Shown here: piece by piece, positions 23,691 to 35,924 of the stretch | How the letters are laid out: every line of letters starts with the position of its first letter | How positions within the stretch are numbered: position 1 is the first letter of the stretch | Assembly: GCA_030159075.1 (NCBI GenBank) | Contig: BROG01000042.1 | Location: 1,677,501-1,741,500 of the forward strand | DNA: 64,000 nt | Direction: 5' to 3' | From: Atrina japonica | Taxonomy: Eukaryota > Mollusca > Bivalvia > Pterioida > Pinnidae | The notes under the pieces: generated by a model | Told to the model about the DNA's origin: nothing | Seen by the model: the letters and a program-made list of their open reading frames with translations, nothing else | Databases searched by the model: none | Position numbers and translations under genes: made by a program

Positions 23691-23699
23691 ATAAATTGA

Positions 23700-24060
23700 A
23701 GCCTCGCGTGTGCATAATGCACCGCTATCAAACGGGCAATTCAACATTTCACTCAGTGAAGCACTGATTTTGCAGACAAGATCATTATGCCGAACGTAAA
23801 AGTAGAGAATTGTTGACATTAAACGCAAATTCCGTATATCACTGTGACAATAACTTATCACTTAATTTGCCTCTTAATATAGAATGCTTAAATGTTGGAT
23901 ACGCCCTGATATATCGGATCATCTGCGGGATATACAGGCGAAAAAATGATATTACTACATATGTACTTAAATGTGGAAAGGTGACAACACGAAAGCCAAA
24001 AACATCACGTGTGTCGTATAGCTTGGTTGGTCTGTGTCCATAGTAAAATTCCTGACACTG
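23700..24060 (-). mobile_element. Penelope-like element, divergent 3' fragment
   Basis: The minus strand shows TKLYDTRDVFGFRVVTFPHL and IRYIRAYPTF, the C-terminal region of the RT protein. It has diverged further than the other copies. Confidence 0.75.
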
Positions 24061-24139
24061 AAAGTAAAATGTCCAAGCAATTCTAGACACTGAAAAATGT
24101 TTAGATATATTACAAAATATATAAACAGTAAATTGCAAC

Positions 24140-24290
24140 AAATGCATCGAGTTGTTGTTGTTGTATTGTTGTTTAACGTCCCACTCAAGAATCTTTCACT
24201 CATATGGAGATGTCACTAAATGATGGTGAGGGGGCTTCAAATAACTATCCTATGCACGATAGTTACGGCCATTGAGCAGTGAGGGTTCTT
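24140..24290 (-). mobile_element. SINE fragment (same family as 52228-52500)
   Basis: It contains gttgtttaacgtcccactca, agaatctttcactcatatgg and tgagggttctttgaa, the reverse complement of the 3' body of the SINE at 52228. The tRNA-like head is absent. Confidence 0.75.
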
Positions 24291-24329
24291 TGAAATATGA
24301 AATATCAATGAAACCTGTCTATACCATAA

Positions 24330-25210
24330 AAAAATATCAAATACCAAAGTATTTACCATAAGAAGGTTCGGGAGACGATATAATAATCAGGTGAAAATTG
24401 TATCCACAAGACATTTAAAAATTCAGAGGTGGTATCAGTTGTCATGGAGTAATAAACCTTCCCTGTTGACTGGTCAAACATATAGTCCACAGTTAAAGGA
24501 AAAGGAAAAATTGAATAATTAATCCTCGTCATATTCCGTAAAGACGACTCAACAACCACCATCAAACAGGCAATCCAATATTCTACTCAGAGAAACACTG
24601 TAACTGTAAACAAGTTCATTGTATTGTCCGATTCATATAAGATGGCGGGGTGGAGCAACCTTTTGATTATCATACGGATGGTTCTACTCACTTTTCTGTT
24701 ATTATTCCTCACTGGACACTCTAATGTATGTTGGCAAGTAGGAACAATTACTCTAGTCAGTGTACTTATAATGTTATGCTTTATCACCTATAATTTAAAC
24801 TCGTGCAGGTCAAGAAAGGGTTCACAAGACGCCACACCGCCACACCGCCAATTTCGTATGGATTTTACTATACTGACCATAAAATTTGCGAAATGTTGAC
24901 ATTAAATGCGATTCGAGATATTCCTATTACAACAATATGAAAAGTCTCAGACATAAATCACTAGGATGTCCAGGATATAGGTACAAATCTGGTAAAAAAC
25001 AACTAATCAGTAAGTAGTTTACCTCTGTATATGAAATGTTCATATGTTAAACACACTCTGGTGCATCGTATTACCTATGAGATATAAACATCACATGCAG
25101 GCGAAAATGGATATTTTTACTTTTTGGAAAGTTGACAGTAGGAAAGCAAAATCCATCAATTTGTTGCATAGCTTGACTGTTAATTTCCCGTCTGTGTTCA
25201 TAATAAGTAA
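24330..25210 (-). mobile_element. Penelope-like element, divergent, interrupted
   Basis: 3' tail sequence at 24330-24620 and 24865-25210 flanks about 240 foreign bases. A partial duplication of the tail (tctcagacataaatcactag) lies at about 24945-24995. Confidence 0.7.
24624..24860 (+). other. Insert with ORF of two hydrophobic segments
   Basis: The foreign stretch inside the Penelope-like relic includes aagATGGCGGGG, a good initiation context, opening MAGWSNLLIIIRMVLLTFLL and later TITLVSVLIMLCFITYNL. Two membrane-like segments fit, but no family is recognised. It could be a captured exon or chance. Confidence 0.25.
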
Positions 25211-25378
25211 AAAGTATCGTGAATATTTGCTTTTATTCGCGAAAGAGTTAATTTAGCTATATTCGCGGTCTACGAAAATATCGCGAATTTAAATACCGTT
25301 GAATAAAATACTTAATACTTATGAAGTATCAAAAAGAAAATACGTTACCGATAAAAATTATAAAAGTTTTTTTTGTTT

Positions 25379-28300
25379 TTAAAGCGATATGAGCTGTCAT
25401 AGGTGAAAACTTTTACATGCCCATTTTATCTCATATATATTCAAAAGAGGCCATCTGGTGGGTAGAATAACAAATGCATGTGTAAAATTGCAACAATATT
25501 GCCAAACATAACCCGTAATATCAGTTATTGTTTGTCCGCCAATATTTTGAGTATAGCAAATTAACTTTCGGTAAACACGTGCCATTTGCAGTTAATATAC
25601 ATTCTATTCTTATTACCTTTTCGTACATCATAATTTCAGACCTAAATCAGGCAAAGTTGATCGTTTTCGTAGTTTCAAAACATTCGTTTCTGAAATTGTC
25701 CACGTGCCGGGTATATCAGGTGATTTCGACCCATTTTTAAATCGCCCCATCGCATTCTCGGCTTTATCATTCTTGACACATATGATCATGAACTGCCTGA
25801 CTCCACCGGACATGGCGGCACGATTGAGGTACGCATTTACAGTTATTATGTTTTGATTTTGGCAATGCTAGCATTCAGGATAACATTAAAGATGGGGACA
25901 TTTTCTTTTAGTGACTTGATATATTTAAAGCGATATAAGCTGTCACAATGTTTATTTTTGTCCCCTGACATATAGTCGAGAATATGATCAAATGTGTGTT
26001 CAAATACATTATCAAACACGTAAAACGTTGTAAAAGATTTTTTTTCGAAGTTATTTGTTTTATTAGAATTTAAGTTTTCCCGTACCTTAAAAATTCCAGC
26101 TGTATTTCTTTATGCAATTACCTTTCAGATAAACTCTTTCGCCATATCAATTGTACTTCGTAATTCGGTTAGGGGAATTCGGTCATTTATGCGCTCTTGC
26201 TATGTTAAAGTCGGTCGATTTTTTATGTGTTTTATATTTATTTTTAAAATACAGGACGTGATTTTTATTGGAAAGTGCATGTATTATGTAAAATATATGC
26301 TTTTCAACGCTATTTTAAATACCTGAAGAAAATCGGATGAATATATGAATAAATATATCAGGTCACAAAAAGAAATCTTTAATGTTACACTGAATGCTGA
26401 CATTGACAAAATCAAAATAATATAACTGTGAAAAGTATGCGTATCTGACGTTTTACAATCGTGCTGCCATGTCCGGTGGAGTTGGGCAGTTCGTGATCAT
26501 ATGTGTCAAGAATGATAAAGTGGAGGATGCGATGGGACGAGTTAAAAATGGGTCGAGATCACCCGATAGACCCGGCACGTGGACAATTTCAGAAACGAAT
26601 ATTTGAAACGACGAAAAAGACAAACTTGGCCTGATTTAGGTATAGAATGATGATGTATGAAAGTAAATGCAAAGGGTAATAAGAATAGAATGTATTTTAA
26701 CTGCAAATAGCATGTTTATTGGTCACTCGGTAATCTTCGTAAAAATTATCGAAAGTTAATTTGCAATGCTCAAAGTATGGCGGACAAAAAATAACTGATA
26801 CTACGGGTTACGCTTGGCAATTGGCGATTGTTGCAATTTTACATATGTATTTGTTATTCTAACCATCAGATGGTCTCTTTGGAATATATATGATAAAGAA
26901 TATCACATAAAATGGGCATGTAAAACGCTTTAATATTTACCTTTCAGATAAACTCTTTCGCCATATCAATTGTACTTCGTAATTCGGTTAGGGGAATTCG
27001 GTCATTTATGCGCTCTTGCTATGTTAAAGTCGGTCGATTTTTTATGTGTTTTATATTTATTTTTAAAATACAGGACGTGATTTTTATTGGAAAGTGCAAT
27101 GCTCAAAGTATGGCGGACAAAAAATAACTGATACTACGGGTTACGCTTGGCAATTGGCGATTGTTGCAATTTTACATATGTATTTGTTATTCTAACCATC
27201 AGATGGTCTCTTTGGAATATATATGATAAAGAATATCACATAAAATGGGCATGTAAAACGCTTTAATATTTACCTTTCAGATAAACTCTTTCGCCATATC
27301 AATTGTACTTCGTAATTCGGTTAGGGGAATTCGGTCATTTATGCGCTCTTGCTATGTTAAAGTCGGTCGATTTTTTATGTGTTTTATATTTATTTTTAAA
27401 ATACAGGACGTGATTTTTATTGGAAAAGTGCGGCTCAAAGTATGGCGGACAAAAAATAACTGATACTACGGGTTACGCTTGGCAATTGGCGATTGTTGCA
27501 ATTTTACATATGTATTTGTTATTCTAACCATCAGATGGTCTCTTTGGAATATAAATGATAAAGAATATCACATAAAATGGGCATAAAACGCTTTAAAATT
27601 TACCTTTAGATAAACTCTTTCGCCATATTCAATTGTAATTTCGGTCAGGGGAATTCGGTCATTTATTGCGCTCTTGCTATGTTAAAAGTCGGTCGATTTT
27701 TTTGCATTTTATATGCATTTTTAAAAATACAAATCACGTTTTTATTGGAAAGTGCAATGCTCAAAGTATGGCGGACAAAAAATAACTATACTACGGGTTA
27801 CGCTTGGCATTGGCGATTGTTGCAATTTTACATATGTATTTGTTATTCGACCATCGTCTCTTTGGAATATAATGATAAAGAAGATCACATAAAATGGGCA
27901 TGTAAAACGCTTTAATATTTACCTTTCAGATAAACTCTTTTGGCCATATCAATTGTACTTCGTGATTCGGTAGGGGAATTCGGAAATGCGCTCTTGCTAT
28001 TTTTAAAGTACGGTCGATTTTTTAAATTTATATAAACAAATACTACGGGTTACGCTTGGCAATTGGCGATTATTGCAATTTTACATATGTATTTGTTATT
28101 CTAACCATCAGATGGTCTCTTTGGAATATATATGATAAAGAATATCACATAAAATGGGCATGTAAAACGCTTTAATATTTATTCAGTATATTCATCCGAA
28201 TTTCTTCAGGGGTATTTAAAATAGCGTTGAAAAGCATATATTTTGCATAATACATGCATTTTCCAATAAAAATCACGTCCTGTATTTTAAAAGTAAACAT

Positions 28301-28610
28301 AAAACATATAAAAATCAGCCGACTTTAACAAAGTCCGAACGCGAAAAGGACCGAGATCCCCCTGTCCGAATTACAAAGTACATTTGATATGGCGAAATAG
28401 TCTATCTGAAAGGTCACTGCATACGGAAATACAGCTGGATTTTTTAAGGTACGGGAAAACTTAAATTCTAATAAAACAAATAACTTCGGAAAGAAGATCT
28501 TTTACAACGTTTCATGTGTTTGATAATGTAGTTGGACAAACATTTTTTCATGTTCCCGACTATATGTCAGGGGACAAATTTAGTCATTGTGACAGCTTAC
28601 ATCGCTTTAA
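25379..28610. mobile_element. Nested TTAA-flanked DNA element array
   Basis: The outer termini are TTAA plus agcgatatgagctgtcat at 25379 and gtgacagcttacatcgct plus TTAA ending at 28610. Inside lies a second copy (25929-26929), also bounded by TTAA and agcgatataagctgtcac on its left. Tandem deletion derivatives follow (26938-28180), then an inverted half (28180-28606). No transposase is visible, so the element is non-autonomous. A short conserved frame after a GCYGCCATGTCC context occurs in this family (see findings). Confidence 0.75.
26938..28180. repeat. Tandem array of about 330-bp units derived from the TTAA element
   Basis: Starts of the unit (cctttcagataaactctttc) recur at about 26940, 27273, 27602 and 27922. 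Each unit joins two separate parts of the 25929 element through an identical deletion junction (aaagtgcaatgctcaaagta). The last unit is truncated. Some units carry small indels. Confidence 0.9.
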
Positions 28611-28919
28611 GTTTTTATGAAGCGTATGTATTAGATTGTGTGGTGTATTTAAGCTTTAGTCTGTCGGGATATATCGCATTCACATATAGGTCTATCAAGA
28701 TTAAGTGGCACGTCTGTCTGACACCAAAACAATACGGTCTATATTCCAAAAATAGGTTGTGCAGATAAAACATACGGCCTTGCACGGATTCAATGCATTA
28801 CTGAAGCTTTAATATTTTTGTGTCGACAAGTAGACGTCACCCCTCTTATGATTGAATATAGACTCGTCGTGATTGTAAACATGTGCCAATTTACCTCAAT
28901 AGACCAATACGGATAGCAA

Positions 28920-29700
28920 CTGTCATTATTAATTGACAAAACGTCGTCGATATATCTAAATGCAAAAGTACAAGCCACAGCAAGTTTTTCATCTTTCGAT
29001 TCAAAAGCTTTTGGATGAATTCTGCTTCATATAAAAAGAACGGTCCGGCTAATACAGGGGCACAATTGGTTCCTATTGGAAAGCCAACAGTTTGCTACAA
29101 GCACAACATATATATTGTCTATAAGAAAAACCAGCATTATTTTTATCATTTTCAGTGTGTTGGTGTGTTGAATCAGAGTGGTGTTGGATAAAATAAGTGT
29201 CATGATAACCAATGATCAGGTATTCAAATTTACAGGTGTACCACTTTTAGTGTTTTTGCCAAAGCGTATCTCTTTCAATCTTTTATGTGGACTTTTTGTG
29301 TAGAAAAGTTGTATGCTTTGACACAAAGAATTTTAGAAAAATGATTTGTCATTTAATCTTATAAAAAGTTGTTTGGGATTTTTAGTATCTACATCTGATT
29401 TACACCGCTTCTGGAATAAGCAAGCGTAAAGTATTGTTGAAGTTTCTCCTTCACGGCTGACAGTATTTTGGTAAGGATTATTTGCTCTTTTCCGCTATAC
29501 ATCTCTGTTATTACGATGTTTTATGAAGTTTGGGTATCTAATATAGATAGGGTAGCTCAAAATCAGTATCAGTTGTGAGCGTAATACTGATATATAATTT
29601 TGAAGGATTTCGTCTCTTGAAAGTGGACAACGGGTGTATGTAGGATTACCAAAATAAGTACTCCATAGTTTTTTAATAAACAATGATTTAAAGATATAAA
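28920..29700 (-). mobile_element. Penelope-like element, degenerate RT region
   Basis: The minus strand shows [18 protein letters not shown] (motif C region), then upstream CAP-like and SKRL finger segments to about 29700 (NPTYTRCPLSRDEILQN). It is frameshifted in several places, and its 3' tail is absent. Confidence 0.8.
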
Positions 29701-30000
29701 GACAAGTATTAGCTGGTCAAATGTAAAATGTATTGTAAAATATGCCGACCACGTTATGAAAATACAACCTTATGGACTCGGTTCCATGCTTTATAGTTTG
29801 TGATAAGAAAGAAAAAAATATAAAATTATATTCGACAATTCAAAAGTGTTTTTTATTCCAAAAAATGCTAGGTTCACGTTGTTCAAATTTCACATTTGAA
29901 ACTAATACACGAATTATCACTTAATTCTTTGAATGACACCAGGAACTAAATTTGTTTCTCTGTCACCAATGCCTTTGTTTTGTCTTTAAACATCTGTCAA

Positions 30001-30217
30001 TCAATAAAATGTCGATCTCACATTCTTTGTTGTTCTCTTCATGTAAAAGTCTAATGAAAGGGAGAGAACTATAACAACAAGACCTATGTATGTCATAGTT
30101 GGTGTAATGGAAATTAAAACTTTTGTCGAAGTATTGAAGAGTACATCATTCTGTTGCTGGTTTTCATATTTTCGTAACAAGACCGCTATTTTTCCTGGTG
30201 TAGAAAAACGGCTGACT
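30001..30217 (-). pseudogene. PLB-B terminal exon, frameshifted
   Basis: It starts SQPFFYTRKNSGLVTK, as in the paralogs, then reaches TGA. The other frame continues YENQQQNDVLFN and the membrane segment to a TGA at 30001. The switch point is an AAAA run near 30168. Confidence 0.8.
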
Positions 30218-30494
30218 CTGGTAAATGAAATGGAAAGAAAATTTGTTTAATGATTCATATACAATGTATCATTCTTTTAGATAAGATATAATTCTGTATG
30301 TAATTGTATTGTGAATTAAAAGAATATCAGTATTGTTTAATTTTCTACCAATATTTGTACTAATGTGGAAATTCAAGGGCAAAAGGCTTTGAATCTATAT
30401 CAATAAGTTATCACGCCTATCTTCGGAAAAGAAAATGTCTGATTAATACTTGTATAACAATAAAATACGCTGTCTGAAAATAGATGAATTGCCT

Positions 30495-32480
30495 CTATAT
30501 AAAAAGTTACCAAAGTATAAAGATACAGAATTTACATACACAAATGTGGTGATATTCGACAAACACGGGCCTCTGGAAATCCAGAGGTGGGATTGTGTGC
30601 CATGGAGGAGTAAGCATCCTATGATGACCGACCACACTTGCTGTGAATCCACAGTCAATTCAAATGAAATAGGTCAGGAAGATATCCTCGTCAAAATTGG
30701 AACAGACGTCTCAGCAACCGCTATCGAACAGGTAACTTAACATTTCATTTAGTGAATTAGAGTGTTATCACATATCGGCAGAAAGCCGAAATCGTCGCCT
30801 CTGTCGTATAGCCTGTCTGTGTCTATAGTTAGTAAAATGTACAAATAGGAAGCGTGTGTGCTTGATTCTGCTGTGTCTTTAATTTATAATTTGTTGAGAT
30901 ATATCGCATTGACTCATGTATGAAAATTGTCATTATTAATTGACAAAAGGTCGTCGATAAATCTAAATGTCAAATTAAAGGGTACCGCTAGCTTTTTCTT
31001 CTTTTGATTCAGCAATTTCTGACTGAAGTCTGCTTGGTATGAATAAAGGAACATATTAGCTAATAAAGGGGCACAATGGTTCCCATAGGAATGCCGACAG
31101 CTTCTTGAAAGACCACGTCTCCGAACATTACAAATATATTGTCTATTAGAAATTCCAGCATGTTTTTTATATAAACTTAAGTGTATTTTTGTTAGGAATC
31201 ATAGTGGTCTTTTTTATATCAACTTCACCGTATGTAAGTGTAGGGTCAGAGTGGTGTTGGACAAAATAAGTATCATAATAAGCAATGACTAGATGTTTAA
31301 ATTTTCGGGTACCACTTTTAGTAAAAAAAAGAAACTGTTGTCAATGATGCTAAAAAATGAAATTTTTGTGTAAAGAGTAGAAAAGTAGTATGTTTTGATG
31401 TTGTGAATGTGAGAAAAAGTGTGTGCCTTCATTTTTTTAAAGTTGTTTATATCCACATCTAATTCACAACGCTTCTGGAATAATCAACAGTACAGTATTG
31501 ATGAAGTTTCTCCCTAATGCTTATCAGTATCTTGGTAAGGAGTAAAGATAAAGATTTGGCAGAACGCTTGCTGGATCCTGCTATGTACCTCTGCTTATAT
31601 GGGGTTTTGTGAAGTTTAGGTATTCAATATATATATGGTAGCTCAACATCAGTATCGGTTGTAGGTACATCAAAAGAGCGTAATACGGACACATGATTTT
31701 GAAGGGTTTCGTCCTTTGAAAGTGGGCTAAGTGTGTATGTAGGATTACCGGTCATGAAATCTATCCAGCTCGATTATCACTTCTGGGATACTGATCAAAG
31801 AATGATAATATGTTTTCATAGTTCCTTTAAGTTTTCAAATACGACATTTTTATTAAACATCGTATAGTTTTTAATCATTCAGACAAAGTGTCTGGTTTCA
31901 CGTCTTCATGTTTGCCCCATCGTGTGGCATAATCTTCCACAGAATTCATAACTAACTGAAATTCTGTCGCCATTTTTAGCAACGAGCTTCAATTATGTAT
32001 TTTGGATCTCTTGAGATAAAATGTTTGAGGTTTTCATTTTCAACAATAGTAACGTCACCGGTGATGACATGCCCGTCAGGATTATATACGAAGGAAGATG
32101 ATGCACATGAAGATATGATTGTACTATGCAATAGATGGTTGATGTCTAGGCACTGCAAAACCTGTTTGTAATAGCTTGGATGCAATACTAGGTGCATAAC
32201 TCTATGAAATGCAAGGTGTTGTTTTCAATTTAAGCGGATATAGCGGAATACAGGACTGGACTTTTTTATGATTAAGAACATTGCTAATATTTTAAAAAGC
32301 GTCTATAGCCTTGTTTGTAACTTTAAGTTTCAGAAAAAGACGGTTCTGTTCAGTGCAGTTATCGTATGTTATACGAACAATCTGTAATGAGCAATTTCCA
32401 TTAGAATGAAGTTCAGTGCGTATTCTGGGGTTGAAGAATCCGTATAGGGGCGAAGTTTTGCTTCCTAAAAAGTTTATTTA
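30495..32480 (-). mobile_element. Penelope-like element, near full length but degenerate
   Basis: It runs from the 3' tail (30495-30770) through motif C, GTNCAP-like, motif A and finger regions to about 31760. Its 5' protein region (31976-32197: YNPDGHVITGDVTIVENENL) follows to about 32480. The 31760 junction may be a rearrangement. It lies where PLB-B lacks two exons. Confidence 0.8.
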
Positions 32481-32744
32481 GAAGTACAAACGAAATTGAA
32501 TTAAATTTGCTGAGGATATGATGATTACCTAGTTTTTGGCTAACGTGATGAAAAAAGTGATAAAAAGTGACATTATATATATTGGGTCTATTGTATGAAC
32601 GATTTCAATGACTTCGGTTACATTCTGATTAGATTCTGAATTACATTCTGAATAAAATATTGTACGTAGAAATTCTGAATAAATAAAATAACATCTAAAA
32701 TTGGTAAAAAAAAACAAGACACAGGTTGATGATCAAACATGTCT

Positions 32745-33085
32745 GACGAATGTGTTTACCATTCGGACTAGTGTGTTGACCATTCGGACTAATGTGTTGA
32801 CCATTCGGACTAGTGTTTTGACATTCGGACTAATGTGTTAACTATTCGGACTAGTGTTTTGACCATTCGGACTAGTGTTTTGACCATTCGGACTGGTGTT
32901 TTGACCATTCAGACTTGACAACTCGGACTAATATGTTGACAATTCGGGCAAGATAATGATAAACAAGATAAAGGTTGATGATCAAACATGTCTGACGAAT
33001 GTGTTGACCATTCGGACTAATGTGTTGACCATTCGGACTAGTGTTTTGACCATTCGGACTAATGTGTTGACTACTCGGATTAGAA
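32745..33085. repeat. 21-bp minisatellite (attcggactagtgtgttgacc)
   Basis: Two blocks of the unit ttcggactagtgtkttgacc are separated by a duplicated gataaaggttgatgatcaaa segment that also occurs before the first block, so the whole block was duplicated. Confidence 0.93.
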
Positions 33086-33181
33086 ACGATACTTCGCATT
33101 TAGTTATATTCCGTACAACTTAATAACATTTAAATTTATAAAAAATCAAAACAAATTACACAAATTCTTTAGAATTCATAC

Positions 33182-33362
33182 CGGCGTCGGAAATGTTGCT
33201 TCACTAAAGAAGGGCTGAAGGACGACCGTGAAATCCTTACGAGTGTCGTACCTTCCTGATTCAATCAAGTTCCTTAACTCTTGTTGATACTGATGTATGA
33301 CGTTTTTCTCCGCCGTCCATCTCTCAGGAGTTACCGCATAAGCCGAACACGGACAAGAGAAA
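33182..33362 (-). CDS. PLB-B exon ([17 protein letters not shown])
   Basis: 181 bases, the same length and phases as 11785-11965 and 58242-58422. It encodes [18 protein letters not shown] and then the conserved SGRYDT...LQPF segment, ending FPTP at a gtatga donor in phase 0. The next exon expected in the paralogs is missing. Confidence 0.88.
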
Positions 33363-34284
33363 CTGGGAATATAATTAAAGAATATAAGTCAACATTCAGA
33401 TATAAATTTTTCTTGCAAAAGTGACAATAGTTGGTATATTTATTGCAGTGTTGAAATAAGCATTCGGTTCAAAGTGAAAATAAGAGAAATTACATATACA
33501 ATAATCATGATTCAGAGTCCGTGGTTGGATTTCCTTTAGATATACAAAATACATAACAAATAAAGCTTGTTTTTCAAATTAGGAAATGATTCAAAATTCT
33601 ATTGTATTTTATTGATATTGATTAAAAGTGAAAGAACATACAGTTAGAGAAGAGTAAAGATCTTTTATCAAACTTATTCAAGAATATTGAAAACTTGTTT
33701 TCGATGTACCATAATATTTTCAGTATTCAGAAAATATTTGTATAAATATTAGAATATATTCGAATTCCTTATATGTAACAATCCAACCAGCTATTGAACC
33801 TAGCCACAGAACCGCCTACCAGTCGGCTACATCTGATTTTTATTATATAACGTATGCGGTATTTCTTTCAAGTGTAAAAAACAATCAATTCATATTATGT
33901 ACAGACACTTGCCAAAAGTTTATAGATTTTCCCGTTTTTACTATACAGTACATATAAAACCACAATTTTTCAAAAGAATATTTTGAAGCCATTTTTCGCA
34001 TGTCAATAGAATTTTCACTGTTAAATAAAGAATTGAATGAAGTGTATTATATATTTTGATTTTAATTTTCTGAATTAGAATTTAAAAGATTATTTATTCA
34101 AATAAAAAAGAGTTTTGTGATGAAAATACCTTATTTGTGTAAGTAAAATTCAGAAATCTAATTTTTACTTTTTGTTTAAATTGTTACAATTATTTAATCA
34201 AAAATGAAAAAAAAAATCATCCAAATAAGCAATGAATCTTGGAATCATTCTCTGATCCACGGTGAATATTCTATTGCGAGAAGA

Positions 34285-34383
34285 AATGGCTTCACAATAT
34301 TTTTATTCTAATGCGATAAGAAATGGCTTCACAATACTTTTATTCTATTGCGATAAGAAATGGCTTCACAATACTTTTATTAT
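34285..34383. repeat. 36-bp tandem repeat, three copies
   Basis: The unit has aaatggcttcacaatacttt followed by tattctattgcgataag. Confidence 0.85.
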
Positions 34384-35139
34384 AAGATTTGATGTTTTAT
34401 ATGAAATATATACATGTAGTAGAAATGAAAATGTCAATAAACTTTTGGCAAGTGGCGGTATGGCTGTATATCTGTTCTTTTGATAGAAAATTTATTGAAA
34501 ATTATGTCAAATAGCATTACTATTTAATTTTGTAAAGGTGATATTAAAAAGTGTAGAATTTCTGAAACAACGATGGAGGTAATTACATTTCCAATTAAAA
34601 GTTGTACTATCTACCGAAAAGTATGCATTCTGCTAAATCAACATCCTTAATAGACCACAGGAATTATTTATCTAAAAGAGAACGCCTAAACTACCCGTGA
34701 GACTTACTTCTTAAAATATTATTTTGAAAGTCTTTAACAATTAACAGCAAATGTTGAAATATGTATATATGAAATTCTTCGAAAATATATCTTTAATTCA
34801 TAAAATAGAAAATAAAACAATTAACGTTGTGGACTATTTTATTATCTTTCATATAGATACCGTAAGCCGTTACTATCCACCTTAGAAACATAGACTAAAT
34901 GTACCTGCAATTGAAAAATACGTCGAATACATTATTAATTGACTTACACGTGCAAAACGTGGCACTTTCTTATCTTATCCATTCTTTGGTACTGGAGTAT
35001 ATCGAGGGGTTCAATCACATTTACGAGTGCTTTCGGCATCCATCGATGAAGTATATCTAAAGCTTCTTTGATATTTGTGACATAATTTTTAGCAGTAGAT
35101 ACCTATGTGGACATTCAAAAATACAAAAACGTGTGTTTA

Positions 35140-35560
35140 TATTTGAAAAATGTGTGTCTATAAGTAATAAACGTGAGTATATGCAACAAACGTGTGTTTA
35201 TATGCGACAAACGTATGTCTATATGTGATAAACGTGTGTCTATTTGTGATTAACGTATGTCTATATGTAAACGTCTGTCTACATGTGATGAACGTGTTCA
35301 TATATAATAAACATGCGTCTATACGTAATAACCGTGTGTATATGTGATAAACGTGTCTATATACAATAAACGTGTGTCTATATGTGATAAACGTGTTTAT
35401 AATTATGTGATAACCGTTTGTCTATATGCGACAAACGCGTGTCTATATGTGATAAACGTGTATTTTTATGTGATGAACGTGTGAATATGAGATATACGTA
35501 TGTCAATATGTGATAAACGCGTGTCTATATGTGATACACGTGTCTGTATATGTCAAGATT
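35140..35560. repeat. 21-bp minisatellite (gtgtgtctatatgtgataaac)
   Basis: About 19 variable copies within a PLB-B intron. It starts roughly 35 bases from the acceptor of exon 34948-35102. Confidence 0.9.
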
Positions 35561-35783
35561 TCTCTCACGTAATAATAGACGACAATCTTATTCTTCGACG
35601 AATATAAAACATTTCCAGGCCGGAAAAACAAAAACATTGAGAGTACCTGTTTGCTCCGCTTTGAACCTAATTACCGATGTATGATTACAATGAAACGCGG
35701 ACAATCTTTGTGTCCAGTCAAAATCACCTTGAATGTTACCTAGATGGGTGTACAATAACAAAAGATATACACAGAAATAAAAG

Positions 35784-35791
35784 TTCTTAAA

Positions 35792-35880
<89 letters not shown>

Positions 35881-35917
35881 CATATATACATATATATATA
35901 TATATATGAATTTAAGA
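35784..35917. repeat. Perfect-arm palindrome with (TA)n core
   Basis: The arms ttcttaaattcatatata and its reverse complement flank a TA-rich core. The right arm touches the 3' tip of the Penelope-like copy at 35925. It could form a long hairpin. Confidence 0.85.
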
Positions 35918-35924
35918 AGTCTCA

